A stretch of 64,000 bases of DNA. Source: Leptospira bandrabouensis (GTDB lineage: Bacteria; Spirochaetota; Leptospiria; Leptospirales; Leptospiraceae). Positions 27,754-37,110 of this stretch are shown here, piece by piece (the first letter of the stretch is position 1; each line of letters begins with the position of its first letter). The stretch lies in assembly GCF_004770905.1 (NCBI RefSeq), contig NZ_RQHT01000014.1, positions 1,855,001 through 1,919,000 of the forward strand, given 5' to 3'. The notes under the pieces were generated by a model, which worked only from the letters and a program-made list of their open reading frames with translations, searched no databases and was not told the DNA's origin. The translations under genes were made by a program, and so were the position numbers.

Positions 27754-29199
27754 TTGGATTTAGATCTTATTAAAAATACATTCGGAATTTCCTCTTTTCG
27801 AGGAAAGCAGGAGATCATAATCAAACATATCCTTAATCGGGGAGATGCTTTGGTCCTTATGCCTACGGGCATGGGAAAATCTCTATGTTATCAGGTTCCT
27901 GCTTTGTTTATGCCAGGCATTTGTATTGTGATATCACCATTGATTGCTTTGATGAAAGACCAAGTCTCCGCCTTACAAAGAAAAGGTGTATCGGCGGATT
28001 TTATTAACTCAAGTTTGTCGAAGTCAGAACGATTAGAAAGATATAGTAAGCTAAAATCTGGAGAGTATAAAATATTATATGTTTCTCCAGAACGGTTTCA
28101 GAAAAAAGAATTTTTAGAGGCTCTAAATCACCAATCAGTGTCTCTTTTAGCGATCGATGAAGCACATTGTATTAGCCAATGGGGTCATGATTTTCGGCCT
28201 GATTATACAAAAATATCTTGGTTTCGTGAGATACTTGGAAATCCTACTACGATTGCTTTAACTGCTACGGCCTCCTTTCGTGTCCAAGAAGATATTGTGA
28301 ACCAATTGGGAGTTGTTAAAGAAAAAATAAAAATATTCGACGATGGATTGTTTCGACCAAACTTAAAATTGTCTGTTGTTGATTGTTTTGATACAGAGGC
28401 AAAATACCAAACTATCTTTTCCGAATTGAAAAAAACAAATGGTGCTTCGATCATCTACTTTAGTTTGATTCAAGAGTTAGAAAAATTCAGTCATTGGCTG
28501 GATACCAAACATAAAAAACATTTTGTTTATCACGGTAAACTTTCATCTGACCAAAGGAATAAAGTGCAAACCAAGTTTCTTAATATCGAAAATGGAATCC
28601 TTCTTGCTACAAATGCATTTGGAATGGGTATTGATAAACCAAATATCCGAAACATTTATCACGCACAAATTCCGGGAAGTATAGAATCTTATTATCAAGA
28701 AATTGGTCGTGCAGGAAGAGATGGCAACGATTCTGATTGTAAACTTTTCTACTGCGAGGACGACCTTGCTGTGCAAATGGAGTTTATTGACTGGCAAAAT
28801 CCAGATAGAACGTATTTGAAAAAATTATTTACTACCCTATTATCTAAACAAAATGAATTGTCTGGTCTAGATTATGGAACCTTACAATCCTATATGACCT
28901 TTAAAAATAAAGGAGATCATCGGATTCAAACTGCACTTAACTTATTAGCAAGTAAAGGTTTGATATCAGGGGATATGGAAAGAGGAACATTACAAATTGA
29001 ATCTGAATGGTCAGATTCTTTGTTTTCTGAAGAGGAGTTGTTGGAAAAGAAAAAGGAATCTCAAAAAAGATTATATCAAACTCTTTTGTATACAAAAACA
29101 AAGGATTGTAGGCGTAAGTTCATCCATGAATATTTTGATTCAACGTTTAGTGGATGTGGCAATTGTGATTTGTGTTTAAAGAGTCAAGTTTCGAATTGA
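27754..29199 (+). CDS. Short RecQ-family ATP-dependent DNA helicase
   Basis: A 481-residue 3'-5' helicase. It has motif 0 FGISSFRGKQ, Walker A MPTGMGKSLCYQ, DEAH box AIDEAHCISQWGHDFRPDY, TATA (LTATASFRV), motif IV region SIIYFSLIQELEKF, motif V ATNAFGMGIDKPNIR and motif VI YYQEIGRAGRDG. The RQC zinc site is CRRKFIHEYF with GCGNCDLC. It ends there, so the winged-helix and HRDC domains of full-length RecQ (about 600 residues) are missing, as in other short RecQ paralogs. The start is uncertain: TTG at 27754 is the only start codon close to the conserved N-terminus and its ribosome site is weak. Confidence 0.85.
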   Translation: MDLDLIKNTFGISSFRGKQEIIIKHILNRGDALVLMPTGMGKSLCYQVPALFMPGICIVISPLIALMKDQVSALQRKGVSADFINSSLSKSERLERYSKLKSGEYKILYVSPERFQKKEFLEALNHQSVSLLAIDEAHCISQWGHDFRPDYTKISWFREILGNPTTIALTATASFRVQEDIVNQLGVVKEKIKIFDDGLFRPNLKLSVVDCFDTEAKYQTIFSELKKTNGASIIYFSLIQELEKFSHWLDTKHKKHFVYHGKLSSDQRNKVQTKFLNIENGILLATNAFGMGIDKPNIRNIYHAQIPGSIESYYQEIGRAGRDGNDSDCKLFYCEDDLAVQMEFIDWQNPDRTYLKKLFTTLLSKQNELSGLDYGTLQSYMTFKNKGDHRIQTALNLLASKGLISGDMERGTLQIESEWSDSLFSEEELLEKKKESQKRLYQTLLYTKTKDCRRKFIHEYFDSTFSGCGNCDLCLKSQVSN

Positions 29200-30279
29200 A
29201 TACCAATTTTTTAAATTACGTTTGTTACCTCTGTCAAAGGAATTTCGTCGATTGATTTTTTTACAATCAATTTGTTGAATTGAAGGATACATAGGTGCAT
29301 TTGAAATTTTAAGTGAAATTTTTTCTCCGGCTTTTATAAAAAGAATGTATATACTTGAACTTTCAAGGCCTTATTTCATTGCATTGATGAGAAGTTTTCT
29401 AATCGCAGTTTGTAAAAGTTTAAAATGACATTGAAACTTACTTTCTGCACCTAACTGTAAATTCGAAATATGAAACTTTTGGTTTTTAATTGAGGCCATA
29501 TCAGAAAGATAGTTTACTTCTTCCTGTATCATGTTTCGAAAATCTTCTAGTGAAGTGGTTTCTGTTTTGGTAGCACTCCCTTCAAAAATAATTTGCGCTT
29601 TTGCTAATGTTTGAACCAGCTTTTTGATACTACTAAAATTCTCTTCTAATAATTCATAAATGGTGGAGGGGATAATATGATGGTTTCCATCTATTTTTGC
29701 TTTCTTAAGTAGGGAACCAACTGTAGTAACTAAAGCTCCTAGTCCTGATCCTCGCCTTAAAGATGTATACAAGTTTTGAAGTGCTTTTTCCATCCAATCT
29801 CTGTGATTACCTTAACCTTCAATTTCATGCCTCCAATTAAAGATTTTTATAATTTCTTTATGTAGGTTTTCTTCATATTGAATGACAGACCTTTCTACTT
29901 CAGATAAATATCCGTCCGTTTCTTCATCCATTTCTAAGGCAGAAAATAAAATATATTTTTCAGACTGTGAGGGTATTGCAAAAGGGGCAAGTTTTACGAT
30001 CAGTTGGAATTTTGGAAAGGGATAACGTTTCTCAAGCGAATTTCCTGATGAGACTATTTGTGGAAAAGTTTCTTCGAGTGTTGTCAATGACTCAGGCAAA
30101 AGATTTCGAAATGATTTTCCGATACTTTCACAATTGATTCCCAATCGATTTGTTTTGGCGTGAATTGCTTCCGAAATTTGACCATTTTTTGAAAGAAGAA
30201 CATAGTTCCCATCAGGAAGTGAAGAGAAAAAGGCATATGTAAATTCTTTAATTGTGATTTCTCGAGACATTTCTGCCAT
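29176..30279 (-). pseudogene. Sensor histidine kinase with PAS domain, broken by two in-frame stops
   Basis: Reading leftward, one frame runs from ATG 30279 to a stop at 29176-29178 with only two interruptions: TAA at 29812-29814 (after NWRHEIEG) and TAA at 29371-29373 (after LLINAMK). Piece 1 is a PAS-like sensor with a coiled coil (SEVERSVIQYEENLHKEII). Piece 2 is a dimerisation region plus the start of an ATPase domain reaching the N-box RKLLINAMK. Piece 3 continues in frame as GLESSSIYILFIKAGEKISL then KISNAP, which looks like the rest of an HATPase before it degenerates. No shift of frame is needed. It lies convergent with recQ and upstream of nothing obvious. Two separately translated short proteins are the alternative. 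Confidence 0.6.
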
Positions 30280-30556
30280 TTTTCCTACTAACCCAAACTT
30301 TGAATTGGTTGGGAGCAGTATTTATTCATAACATAATTACGAATAAATACCTATCGATGTATGAAAAAAAGTTCAAAAATATAGATCAAAGACTTAAACT
30401 ATACTATGTCGTAGTTAAATTTGAATTTGCAGATATTTTTTCGGTTACCATGATAATTTAGAATATATGGACTAATGAAGGTTTTCAAGGATGTCGTTCT
30501 ATCTTTCCATACACTACGATAAAGTAAGAATGATTTGGATTTTTGATTCAAATAAA

Positions 30557-31351
30557 TTAACTGTTAGAAATGCAAATAGGGTCGACTGTTGAATCAGTAG
30601 AGAGTTGTTGTTGTCTAAATTCGGAAGCAGTGATCTTGATTTCTTTTTTGAAAGCTTCGTAAAAAGAAGAAAGAGATTTATAACCTACTTCAAATCCTAT
30701 TTCACTGATATTTTTTTCAGGAAATTTAATGAGAAGTTCTTTTGCTTCTTTTATTCTATATCCGTGTAAAAAAGAATTAAAGCTTGTCTTTTTTTTTCCA
30801 TTTAGAAATTCGGAGAGTTGTCTTGGGTGTAAATCAAGTTCTTCCGCTAAAAGTTCAAGAGAAAGGTCTTCGTTTAAATAAACTTTTTTAACATCCATTT
30901 GGTAGCTTAATCGATTTTGTAGGTTTTCAAGATCAACTCGCTGCAGACGAGACTTAGTATTGTTTTTTGGGTCTCCTCCTCTTTGGTATGTGCTTGCAAA
31001 AAGGGAATGTCTATCTAATGCCAAACGCAAACGGTCTTCCGAAATAGGTTTTGCTATGAAATCGATGACACCAAATTCGAATGCTCGAATTGCGTTGTTA
31101 GTGTTTGCGGAAACAACAATGGTGCTCGTGAAGATTGTAGGAATCCTCTCTAAAATTTCAAAACCATCAAATCCAAAGATATTGAGATCTAAAAAAAGAA
31201 GATTGATTGGCAATTGTTTTAATTCTGTATCAGCTTCATCAATGGAAGTTACATGTTTAATTTCCAAACCAGAAGGTTCTAAAATCGAGAGTAATAATTT
31301 GGTTAAAAATTTTGCATGGACTGGTTCGTCTTCTAATATCAATATTTTCAT
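30557..31351 (-). CDS. Response regulator with AraC-type output domain
   Basis: A 264-residue regulator. The receiver (1-115) has acidic pair Glu7/Asp8, phospho-acceptor Asp55 (LLFLDLN), Ser/Thr in VVSANT and Lys in FIAKPI. The AraC DNA-binding domain (about 160-250) has LSLELLAEELDLHPRQLSEFLNGKKKTSFNSFLHGYR and ISEIGFEVGYKSLSSFYEAFKKE. It begins one base after the upstream kinase's stop (31353), so kinase and regulator form one operon. It is a close paralog of the regulator at 36352-37110. The 277 bases downstream contain no gene. Confidence 0.88.
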   Translation of the reverse strand: MKILILEDEPVHAKFLTKLLLSILEPSGLEIKHVTSIDEADTELKQLPINLLFLDLNIFGFDGFEILERIPTIFTSTIVVSANTNNAIRAFEFGVIDFIAKPISEDRLRLALDRHSLFASTYQRGGDPKNNTKSRLQRVDLENLQNRLSYQMDVKKVYLNEDLSLELLAEELDLHPRQLSEFLNGKKKTSFNSFLHGYRIKEAKELLIKFPEKNISEIGFEVGYKSLSSFYEAFKKEIKITASEFRQQQLSTDSTVDPICISNS

Positions 31352-31352
31352 T

Positions 31353-33296
31353 TTAATTTGTCTGAATTTTGATGAGAACTCGATATCCTTTTTTAGATTT
31401 CCCGTGTTGTAACGACCACTTCCCAGAATAGGATTCTTCCAATCGGAGTCTTACATATTCCAACCCTGTTCCCGATCCATTCTTTGAAGTAATAGGTTCC
31501 TTTGTCTTACAATGGTTATACACAATAAAACAATAGACCGAAATTAAATTCTCATCTTTCTTGATATTTTTTTTGAGAATCAAAAAGCTTAATTTTGCCT
31601 TTACAGAATCTTCGTGGGTAAAGGCATTTTCGATGAGTGTGTGAAAGATTAGAGGTGGAATTTCCTCTGAAAAATTGATTCCAAAAATTCGGAATCTATA
31701 GTCTTTTTCCATTCTTATTTTCATGACTTCAATATGGTATTTGCATAAATCAATTTCGTCTTTGATAGGAATTAATTGTTTTGAAGCAACTTTTAAGATG
31801 ATACGAAGTTCACCTACTAGAGAATCTAATATTTGTGCGGATTTTTCAGGACTTTCAGAAACCCAATAACGAATTGCAGAAAGTGAGTTCATCAGGAAGT
31901 GTGGTTGGATTGTTTTTTTATATAGTTCGAGTTCCATTCGCTTTGACTGAATGTTTGATAAATATATTTTATCCTTTAATTGGGCAGAATGTTCTAGTTC
32001 TTCATTTTGTTTTTCAATGGTTGAATAGAGTTTGGAGTATTTTTTCGATAAGAAGAAAGATTGGGAAAAAAACAAAACAAAGGTACCAATTGGGCCATAA
32101 ACTTCTGTTTTAATGATATTTTTTTCGAATAATATGTCATTCAGTACGGTTAAAAATAGGAAAATAAATCCAAATAAGAATCCATGAGAGCTTTCTCTTT
32201 TTTGAATAATCGCTCTAACTAAAATCCAAAAAATATAAAGACAACATAGGAGAATAATAAATTCAGCAGGTAAAAGAGTTCTTTCTATCCAATTTGATTT
32301 AGAAAATAGGACAAAAATAGAAAGAGTGATAAAGGTAAATTGAAAAAGAATATTTATCTTTTTGTTGGTTTCGTTTGGAAATAAATTGCTTATAAAGCTG
32401 GTGAACAAAGGTAAAGTTAAATAAATTGAAATAAAGAAAATTTTAATGAGCCAATTCCATTCGAAATTGGGAAAGAGTATTAGTAGGAAAAATTCCCCGC
32501 TTGTTGATTTGTATATCAAACTAACAAAGGAATACATTGAGAAATACAGCAGACCAATTTCTTTTTTTCTCAAAAGGAAAAGTGTGAAGTGGTATAATGA
32601 AATAACAAACAAACTGGCAATTAAAAAAATATCTAATGCAAGTCTAGTTTGTTTAAGTTGAATCATTGATTCTTGTGTTCCAACTTCAATACTCTGCCGA
32701 AACCCTGCATTTAAAGACTTAAAGTTTGCTACTTGGATAATAATTTCTACCGTTTCTGATTTCGGTGTAAAAAAAACAATCTTTGGTAACCAATATTCTT
32801 TTGTTTCTATTTCTGTTTTACCAACAATTCCATTTTCAGAAATCAGATATCCATCTAAATACATTCGATATGTAGTGAAAGCGTGAGGAATATAAAAAGA
32901 CCATTGGAAGTTTGTCGGTTTTTTAGGCAAAGTTAGGTGTAGGCGAAAAGTACCGTAGGTTTGCGGAGAATAAACTTTTCCTATCAACTTTTTTTCGTTC
33001 CAAAAACCAGGAAGTGTCATTAACTCTTTTGATAATATTGTAGTTGGGTATTTGAAATCATCGGAATCCAAAAGCTTTTCGTAATAAAAATCCCATTCTC
33101 CATCAAGTTTTATCGATGTTTGTTTGTTAAACATCGACTCATGAGTAATCATTTTACCATCAATGGCTTTCGGTAATAGTAAGCCTGTATCTTTATTTTG
33201 ACAAGATATTAGGAATACCGCGATAACAAAGGTTTGAATCTGGTTTATTAAGCTACGAGAAATCCATAACAAGTTTGTTGTCTGATCAGACTTCAT
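31353..33296 (-). CDS. 7TM-DISM sensor kinase of the LytS/YehU type
   Basis: A 647-residue sensor with a lipoprotein-like N-terminus (lipobox VFLISC), DISMED2-type ectodomain (about 45-215; LDGEWDFYYEKLLDSDDFKYP, TYGTFRLHLTLP), seven membrane helices (about 220-430), a coiled coil, a His_kinase domain with phospho-acceptor His in TIQPHFLMNSLSAIRYWV, and an ATPase with LIFHTLIENAFTH and SGTGLEYVRLRLEESY. I take ATG 33296. The frame extends 34 codons further, but that would cross the 26-bp element and the divergent promoter. It is co-transcribed with the AraC-type response regulator that follows, its likely partner. Confidence 0.87.
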   Translation of the reverse strand: MKSDQTTNLLWISRSLINQIQTFVIAVFLISCQNKDTGLLLPKAIDGKMITHESMFNKQTSIKLDGEWDFYYEKLLDSDDFKYPTTILSKELMTLPGFWNEKKLIGKVYSPQTYGTFRLHLTLPKKPTNFQWSFYIPHAFTTYRMYLDGYLISENGIVGKTEIETKEYWLPKIVFFTPKSETVEIIIQVANFKSLNAGFRQSIEVGTQESMIQLKQTRLALDIFLIASLFVISLYHFTLFLLRKKEIGLLYFSMYSFVSLIYKSTSGEFFLLILFPNFEWNWLIKIFFISIYLTLPLFTSFISNLFPNETNKKINILFQFTFITLSIFVLFSKSNWIERTLLPAEFIILLCCLYIFWILVRAIIQKRESSHGFLFGFIFLFLTVLNDILFEKNIIKTEVYGPIGTFVLFFSQSFFLSKKYSKLYSTIEKQNEELEHSAQLKDKIYLSNIQSKRMELELYKKTIQPHFLMNSLSAIRYWVSESPEKSAQILDSLVGELRIILKVASKQLIPIKDEIDLCKYHIEVMKIRMEKDYRFRIFGINFSEEIPPLIFHTLIENAFTHEDSVKAKLSFLILKKNIKKDENLISVYCFIVYNHCKTKEPITSKNGSGTGLEYVRLRLEESYSGKWSLQHGKSKKGYRVLIKIQTN

Positions 33297-33322
33297 TGAT
33301 TTTGCTTTTTTCAATTCAAGAC

Positions 33323-33348
33323 TCCTGATTCCCGTCCCCGGACGACAA
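33323..33348 (+). promoter_or_regulatory. 26-bp repeated element, copy 1
   Basis: It begins TCCTGATTCCCG, contains the symmetric core CGTCCCCGGACG (33333-33344 region) and ends GACGACAA. It lies between the divergent kinase (start 33296) and propeller lipoprotein gene (start about 33393), 44 bases before the latter. Two more copies, at 36308-36333 and 38797-38822, also lie upstream of lipoprotein genes in the same orientation relative to the gene. Confidence 0.65.
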
Positions 33349-33392
33349 ACTCTAACAGTTGTATTAGAATGTTTAGTGAGGTTGTCTCTGTA

Positions 33393-34832
33393 GTGCAAAA
33401 TAAATTAATTATTGTCTATTTATTATTTAGTTTTTTAATCCTATTTTTAATTTTCCAATGTGCACCCGCCAGATTAAATGGAACTTGCGATCCAGAAAGT
33501 CCAAGTTTTGCTATGTCAGCTGTATTAGAATTTGCTTCTGATGATGGTCAATATTTATGTCCTTTGTTTGCTGGATTTGCTCCTCTGCGATTAAATTATA
33601 GTTCTGATTTTCTTGTCGTACGACAAAATGAAACTCTTACGCCGATTATTCCTTTTTCTTCTGAGCCAATTGAGCATTGCCAATCTAAACCAAGTTTGCC
33701 GATAGGACTGAACTTAGATGAATCGAATTGTGTGATTTCTGGTACTCCTTTATATGGGATGAATTCAACTAAATATTCTATTACTGCTAATAGCAGAAGT
33801 AAACAAACCACTATTTCTATCATCATTAAATCTTTGTTTATCCCTAAATTTGCTTATGTAGTAAATACAAATTCGGGACTAGTGAATTCCTATTCAGTTA
33901 ATGCAAGTTCAGGAGTGTTAAATGCTTCCGGGTTTGTAGCTGCTGGCGGGGGACCAGAATCTTTGGCTGTTAGTCCCAGCCAAAAATATTTAACTGTACC
34001 AAATAGAAATTCCAATGACATTACCCAATTTTCGATTAACCAAACCAATGGAAATTTAACGAGCTTAGGAAATATCGCTAGTGGCGGAAATTCTCCATCA
34101 AGTTTAGTATACCATCCTTATAAGGATATGGTCTATATTCGGAATTTTGAAAATGTAAATACTTTTGTTGTGAACCAAGCAACGGGAACTTTATCATCAG
34201 TATATACGATGGCAGTAAACACAGGTGCATCTAGCTTAATGATAGATCCTTTGGGAAATTACTTATATGTTCTTAATTATGGCGGAAGGAGTATGGATGT
34301 CTATCATATAGATCCAACAACGGGTATACCTAATCCGACTGTAATTCAATCGATTGGTACAGGAGCCTTTCCGAGAAGCTTGGAAATATTGGCCAATGGT
34401 AAAAATCTTTACCTCGCTAATGATTCAGATAATAATATTTCATCTTACCGAATTAATCCTGATAATGGACTGTTAGAATCTTTGGGTTCCCCCACAACCG
34501 CTATTGGTATAAATGCTAAATCATTAACTGTTGATCCTACAGGGAAATATATTTACATAACTTACCAGGGATCTGATTTAGTTTCTATGTACAGAGTTGA
34601 TCCGATCAATGGTGGTTTGTCTCAAGGGCCTACGTATCTGGTCAACCAAGGTGATGCACCAAATGGAATTTCTACAGATACTTCAGGGAAATTTTTATAT
34701 GTAACTAATATCAATTCAAACACAGTCGATATGTTTAGGATCAATTTGAGTGATGGAAATTTGACATCCAATGGAAATGTTGGTACCAGTACTTTACCAA
34801 GTGCGATAGTTACATCTGGATCAAATCCATAA
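33393..34832 (+). CDS. Lipoprotein with seven-bladed YVTN/lactonase-like propeller
   Basis: A 479-residue lipoprotein. The signal is VYLLFSFLILFLIFQC, with the lipobox Cys near residue 22. An N-terminal ~130 residues includes a putative Ig-like segment (PSLPIGLNLDESNCVISGTP, as in cadherin-like PKD/He_PIG domains). Then comes a beta-propeller of repeats such as SLAVSPSQKYLTVPNRNSND, SLTVDPTGKYIYITYQGSD and GISTDTSGKFLYVTNINSNT, typical of the 7-bladed lactonase/YVTN superfamily. I prefer GTG 33393, with GTGAGG upstream. ATG 33369 would leave only 20 bases from the 26-bp element and has no ribosome site. No lactonase catalytic residues can be assigned. Confidence 0.75.
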   Translation: MQNKLIIVYLLFSFLILFLIFQCAPARLNGTCDPESPSFAMSAVLEFASDDGQYLCPLFAGFAPLRLNYSSDFLVVRQNETLTPIIPFSSEPIEHCQSKPSLPIGLNLDESNCVISGTPLYGMNSTKYSITANSRSKQTTISIIIKSLFIPKFAYVVNTNSGLVNSYSVNASSGVLNASGFVAAGGGPESLAVSPSQKYLTVPNRNSNDITQFSINQTNGNLTSLGNIASGGNSPSSLVYHPYKDMVYIRNFENVNTFVVNQATGTLSSVYTMAVNTGASSLMIDPLGNYLYVLNYGGRSMDVYHIDPTTGIPNPTVIQSIGTGAFPRSLEILANGKNLYLANDSDNNISSYRINPDNGLLESLGSPTTAIGINAKSLTVDPTGKYIYITYQGSDLVSMYRVDPINGGLSQGPTYLVNQGDAPNGISTDTSGKFLYVTNINSNTVDMFRINLSDGNLTSNGNVGTSTLPSAIVTSGSNP

Positions 34833-34877
34833 AATATAAAAGAATGAATAAGCATTCTTTTGTTAGGTGAATCTGAT

Positions 34878-35147
34878 ATGTTTTTTTATAACGTTTCTAG
34901 TCTGTCACCTCAACCTACGGTTATTGGATTTAAAAAAAGAAGTATACAATGGTCGATGACAGGGTTGTGGACTTCTGATATTCCTAGTTATTTTTATGAA
35001 GACAATAAGAATGATGGCAAAACACATATTTATTGGTTTCAAGATAAAACAATAAGAGGATCGTCTTTTATAGTCGAGGGAAATGATGGAATATCCATTT
35101 CAGCTGAAAACTTATCAATGAAGATGGAAGGGAATTTTATTATCTAA
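34878..35147 (+). CDS. Hypothetical small protein, possibly a gene fragment
   Basis: An 89-residue frame from ATG 34878, preceded by TTAGGTGA. A TTG at 34860 is also in frame. It has no signal peptide. The central part, KTHIYWFQDKTIRGSSFIVEGN, vaguely resembles segments of DUF4871-like exported proteins, which would make this a truncated copy. It lies just after the propeller lipoprotein in the same direction and is closed by a hairpin terminator. No function is assigned. Confidence 0.4.
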   Translation: MFFYNVSSLSPQPTVIGFKKRSIQWSMTGLWTSDIPSYFYEDNKNDGKTHIYWFQDKTIRGSSFIVEGNDGISISAENLSMKMEGNFII

Positions 35148-35177
35148 CCCTCCCATTTAGATTCACAAGAGGGTTTT
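35146..35177 (+). terminator. Terminator after the propeller lipoprotein unit
   Basis: AACCCTC (35146-35152) pairs with GAGGGTT (35169-35175) around a 16-base loop and is followed by TTTT. It overlaps the stop codon of the small ORF ending at 35147. Confidence 0.5.
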
Positions 35178-35227
35178 GATACTAAAAGAAGTAAATTTTC
35201 TTTTCCACTTATGTTTAATTTTGGTTT

Positions 35228-36238
35228 CTATTCCAATCTAATTAAACTATGAAAGAATTCGGTGTTAAAATTTCCGTTTCCATCCTCCATATTTATATTA
35301 CTTTGCAATAGGACACAAACACTATCTTTACCTTCTTGATTTAGACCTGTTACAACAGATGTAATCCCTGGCTGCAGGGGTGGAAACGCAGGATCATCCC
35401 ATAGATAACTGAAGAAATTAGGAACAAGAAGATGTCCTCCCGTTTTAGGCGAAGGTCCAGTAAAATCAAATTCAATATAAGTAATTTCTCCATGTTTGAG
35501 TTTTGATCTAAATTCCAAATTTCCTGCAATGTTTGTGATTTCAAAACAATGTTGATCGCAATCGCCAATGGTAATGGGCACAAGAGGTGCACCGATGCAG
35601 TTTCTATTGTGAGAAAAGTCAATTTCTTTCGAAGATGCACCGAATTCATTTCGTGCCACAAGAATTAGTTTCTGCTTTTGGTCTGAAGGAAATTTAAAAT
35701 TAAACCAAAATGCACCTCCATTGGGATTCAGTGGAGTTAATGTCTTAAAGTTTGTTGCATTAACAACTGTTCCATCCTGCTCTAGTTTCATATTACGTTT
35801 TCCAATATAGGCAGTAATCGTTGTCTGATTATGTACCGGTAGTTGAAAGCTAATATGATCGATGAGAATATTTCCATGGAATCCACTTGGATCTTCTGAC
35901 ACAGGTGCATTTTCAACTTTACTTTGTGGTTGGTTTAAAATAGGAGCATTTAGCGGTTGCCCCGGAGGAGCAGATTGGCCTACCACTGGTGGGATGGGAG
36001 GCAATACTCCTCCTGGATTGTTACCTTCCGAACTTATAGAAGTCTCTTTTTCATCTGGTAATCCTAATAATCCAATGGTATCTGGTTTGTCAGATTTATT
36101 TTCTTCCTTTGCGCAACTGACGAATGTTATAGAAATTATTAAACATAGATAAAACACTGATATATTAAATATCGCTTTCATTAAATTAATTTTTTCTGAG
36201 AAAATCGAACGGTTCAATGAATCATTTGCTCTAAACAT
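35228..36238 (-). CDS. Lipoprotein of the GDCxxHC paralog family
   Basis: A 336-residue predicted lipoprotein (lipobox ITFVSCAKE). After a Pro/Gly/Asn-rich linker (residues 50-115) a conserved body includes YIGKRNMKLEQDGTVVNATN, KQKLILVARNEFGASSKEIDFSHNRNC and IGDCDQHCFEITNIAGNLEFRSKL. The same blocks occur in the lipoprotein at 48169-49128, so the two are paralogs. ATG 36238 has a strong TAGGAG site 7-8 bases upstream, although the signal peptide proper begins at an internal ATG (36181) without one. It lies downstream of copy 2 of the 26-bp element. Function unknown. Confidence 0.7.
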   Translation of the reverse strand: MFRANDSLNRSIFSEKINLMKAIFNISVFYLCLIISITFVSCAKEENKSDKPDTIGLLGLPDEKETSISSEGNNPGGVLPPIPPVVGQSAPPGQPLNAPILNQPQSKVENAPVSEDPSGFHGNILIDHISFQLPVHNQTTITAYIGKRNMKLEQDGTVVNATNFKTLTPLNPNGGAFWFNFKFPSDQKQKLILVARNEFGASSKEIDFSHNRNCIGAPLVPITIGDCDQHCFEITNIAGNLEFRSKLKHGEITYIEFDFTGPSPKTGGHLLVPNFFSYLWDDPAFPPLQPGITSVVTGLNQEGKDSVCVLLQSNINMEDGNGNFNTEFFHSLIRLE

Positions 36239-36307
36239 CAAAGTCTCCTAAACTAAATGAGCTAGTTATATTGTGAGTTTATATGATTCTAATACATTTT
36301 GATTTTC

Positions 36308-36333
36308 CTGTCGTCCTGGGAGGGGAGTCAGGA
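36308..36333 (-). promoter_or_regulatory. 26-bp repeated element, copy 2
   Basis: Read on the minus strand it begins TCCTGACTCCCC and ends AGGACGACAG. The symmetric core carries one mismatch (CCTCC/GGACG) relative to the other two copies. Its near edge is 69 bases before the start of the lipoprotein gene at 36238. Confidence 0.6.
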
Positions 36334-36351
36334 TTATAGGTTTTGAATTTT

Positions 36352-37110
36352 TTACGTAGTTAATGTCTTTTGTCTAAATTCTGATGTGGTGGTTTTTTGT
36401 TCTTTTTTAAAAGCTTCGTAAAAACTCGAAAGGGATTTGTAGCCAACTTCAAAACATACATCACTGACTTTCATTTCTGGATATTTGATCAAAAGTTCTT
36501 TAGCTTCTTTAATTCGGTAACTATGTAAAAATGAATTAAAACTAGTTTGTTTGATTCCATTCAAAAATTCTGATAGCTGTCTTGGGTGTAACTCTAGTTT
36601 TTCAGCTAATGTTTCAAGGGTTAATTCTTCGTTTTGATAAACCTTTTTAACTTCCATTAGCTCAGACAAACGACTCTCGAGTTTATCTATATCAACTTGT
36701 AATAAACGTGATTTAACATAGTTTCGGTTTTTTGTTTCTTTTAGACTAGTTCCTGATCTAAGGGAATATCTTTCTAAGGCCAATCGTAACCTTTCATCGG
36801 AAACCGGTTTTGCTAGAAAGTCTATTACTCCATACTCAAAAGCACGAATGGCAATATCAATATTTGCAGAAACAACAATGGTTTTTGTTGTTTCATTAGG
36901 GAATTGATCTAAAAATTGAAAACCATCAGAACCAAATATAGTAAGATCTAAGAAAAATATATTAATAGTCAATTGCCTATAATAACTATAAGCCATTTCC
37001 AGGGAAGTAGCGTGAAATATTTCATCAATCGGAAATTCTGAAATTGAATTTAATAGTTTTGTTAGGTATTTTGCGTGTATAGGTTCGTCTTCTAAAATCA
37101 ATACTTTCAT
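36352..37110 (-). CDS. Response regulator with AraC-type output domain (orphan paralog)
   Basis: A 252-residue close paralog of the regulator at 30557-31351. The receiver has Glu7/Asp8, Asp55 (IFFLDLT), VVSAN and FLAKPV. The AraC domain has LTLETLAEKLELHPRQLSEFLNGIKQTSFNSFLHSYR and VSDVCFEVGYKSLSSFYEAFKKEQK. There is no kinase next to it. Its ATG overlaps the stop of the DUF4442 gene by four bases, so it is co-transcribed with a thioesterase-like enzyme. It may be served by the DISM kinase 4 kb away, or by another kinase. Confidence 0.87.
   Translation of the reverse strand: MKVLILEDEPIHAKYLTKLLNSISEFPIDEIFHATSLEMAYSYYRQLTINIFFLDLTIFGSDGFQFLDQFPNETTKTIVVSANIDIAIRAFEYGVIDFLAKPVSDERLRLALERYSLRSGTSLKETKNRNYVKSRLLQVDIDKLESRLSELMEVKKVYQNEELTLETLAEKLELHPRQLSEFLNGIKQTSFNSFLHSYRIKEAKELLIKYPEMKVSDVCFEVGYKSLSSFYEAFKKEQKTTTSEFRQKTLTT

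Noticed and set aside
30400..30500. TGTCGT/ACGACA motifs upstream of the kinase pseudogene
   Set aside because: They share 7 of 8 bases with the element tail at best and lack the symmetric core.
33296..33398. Longer N-terminus for the DISM kinase starting at 33398
   Set aside because: It would cross the 26-bp element and the divergent gene's start and put 34 polar residues before the lipoprotein signal.
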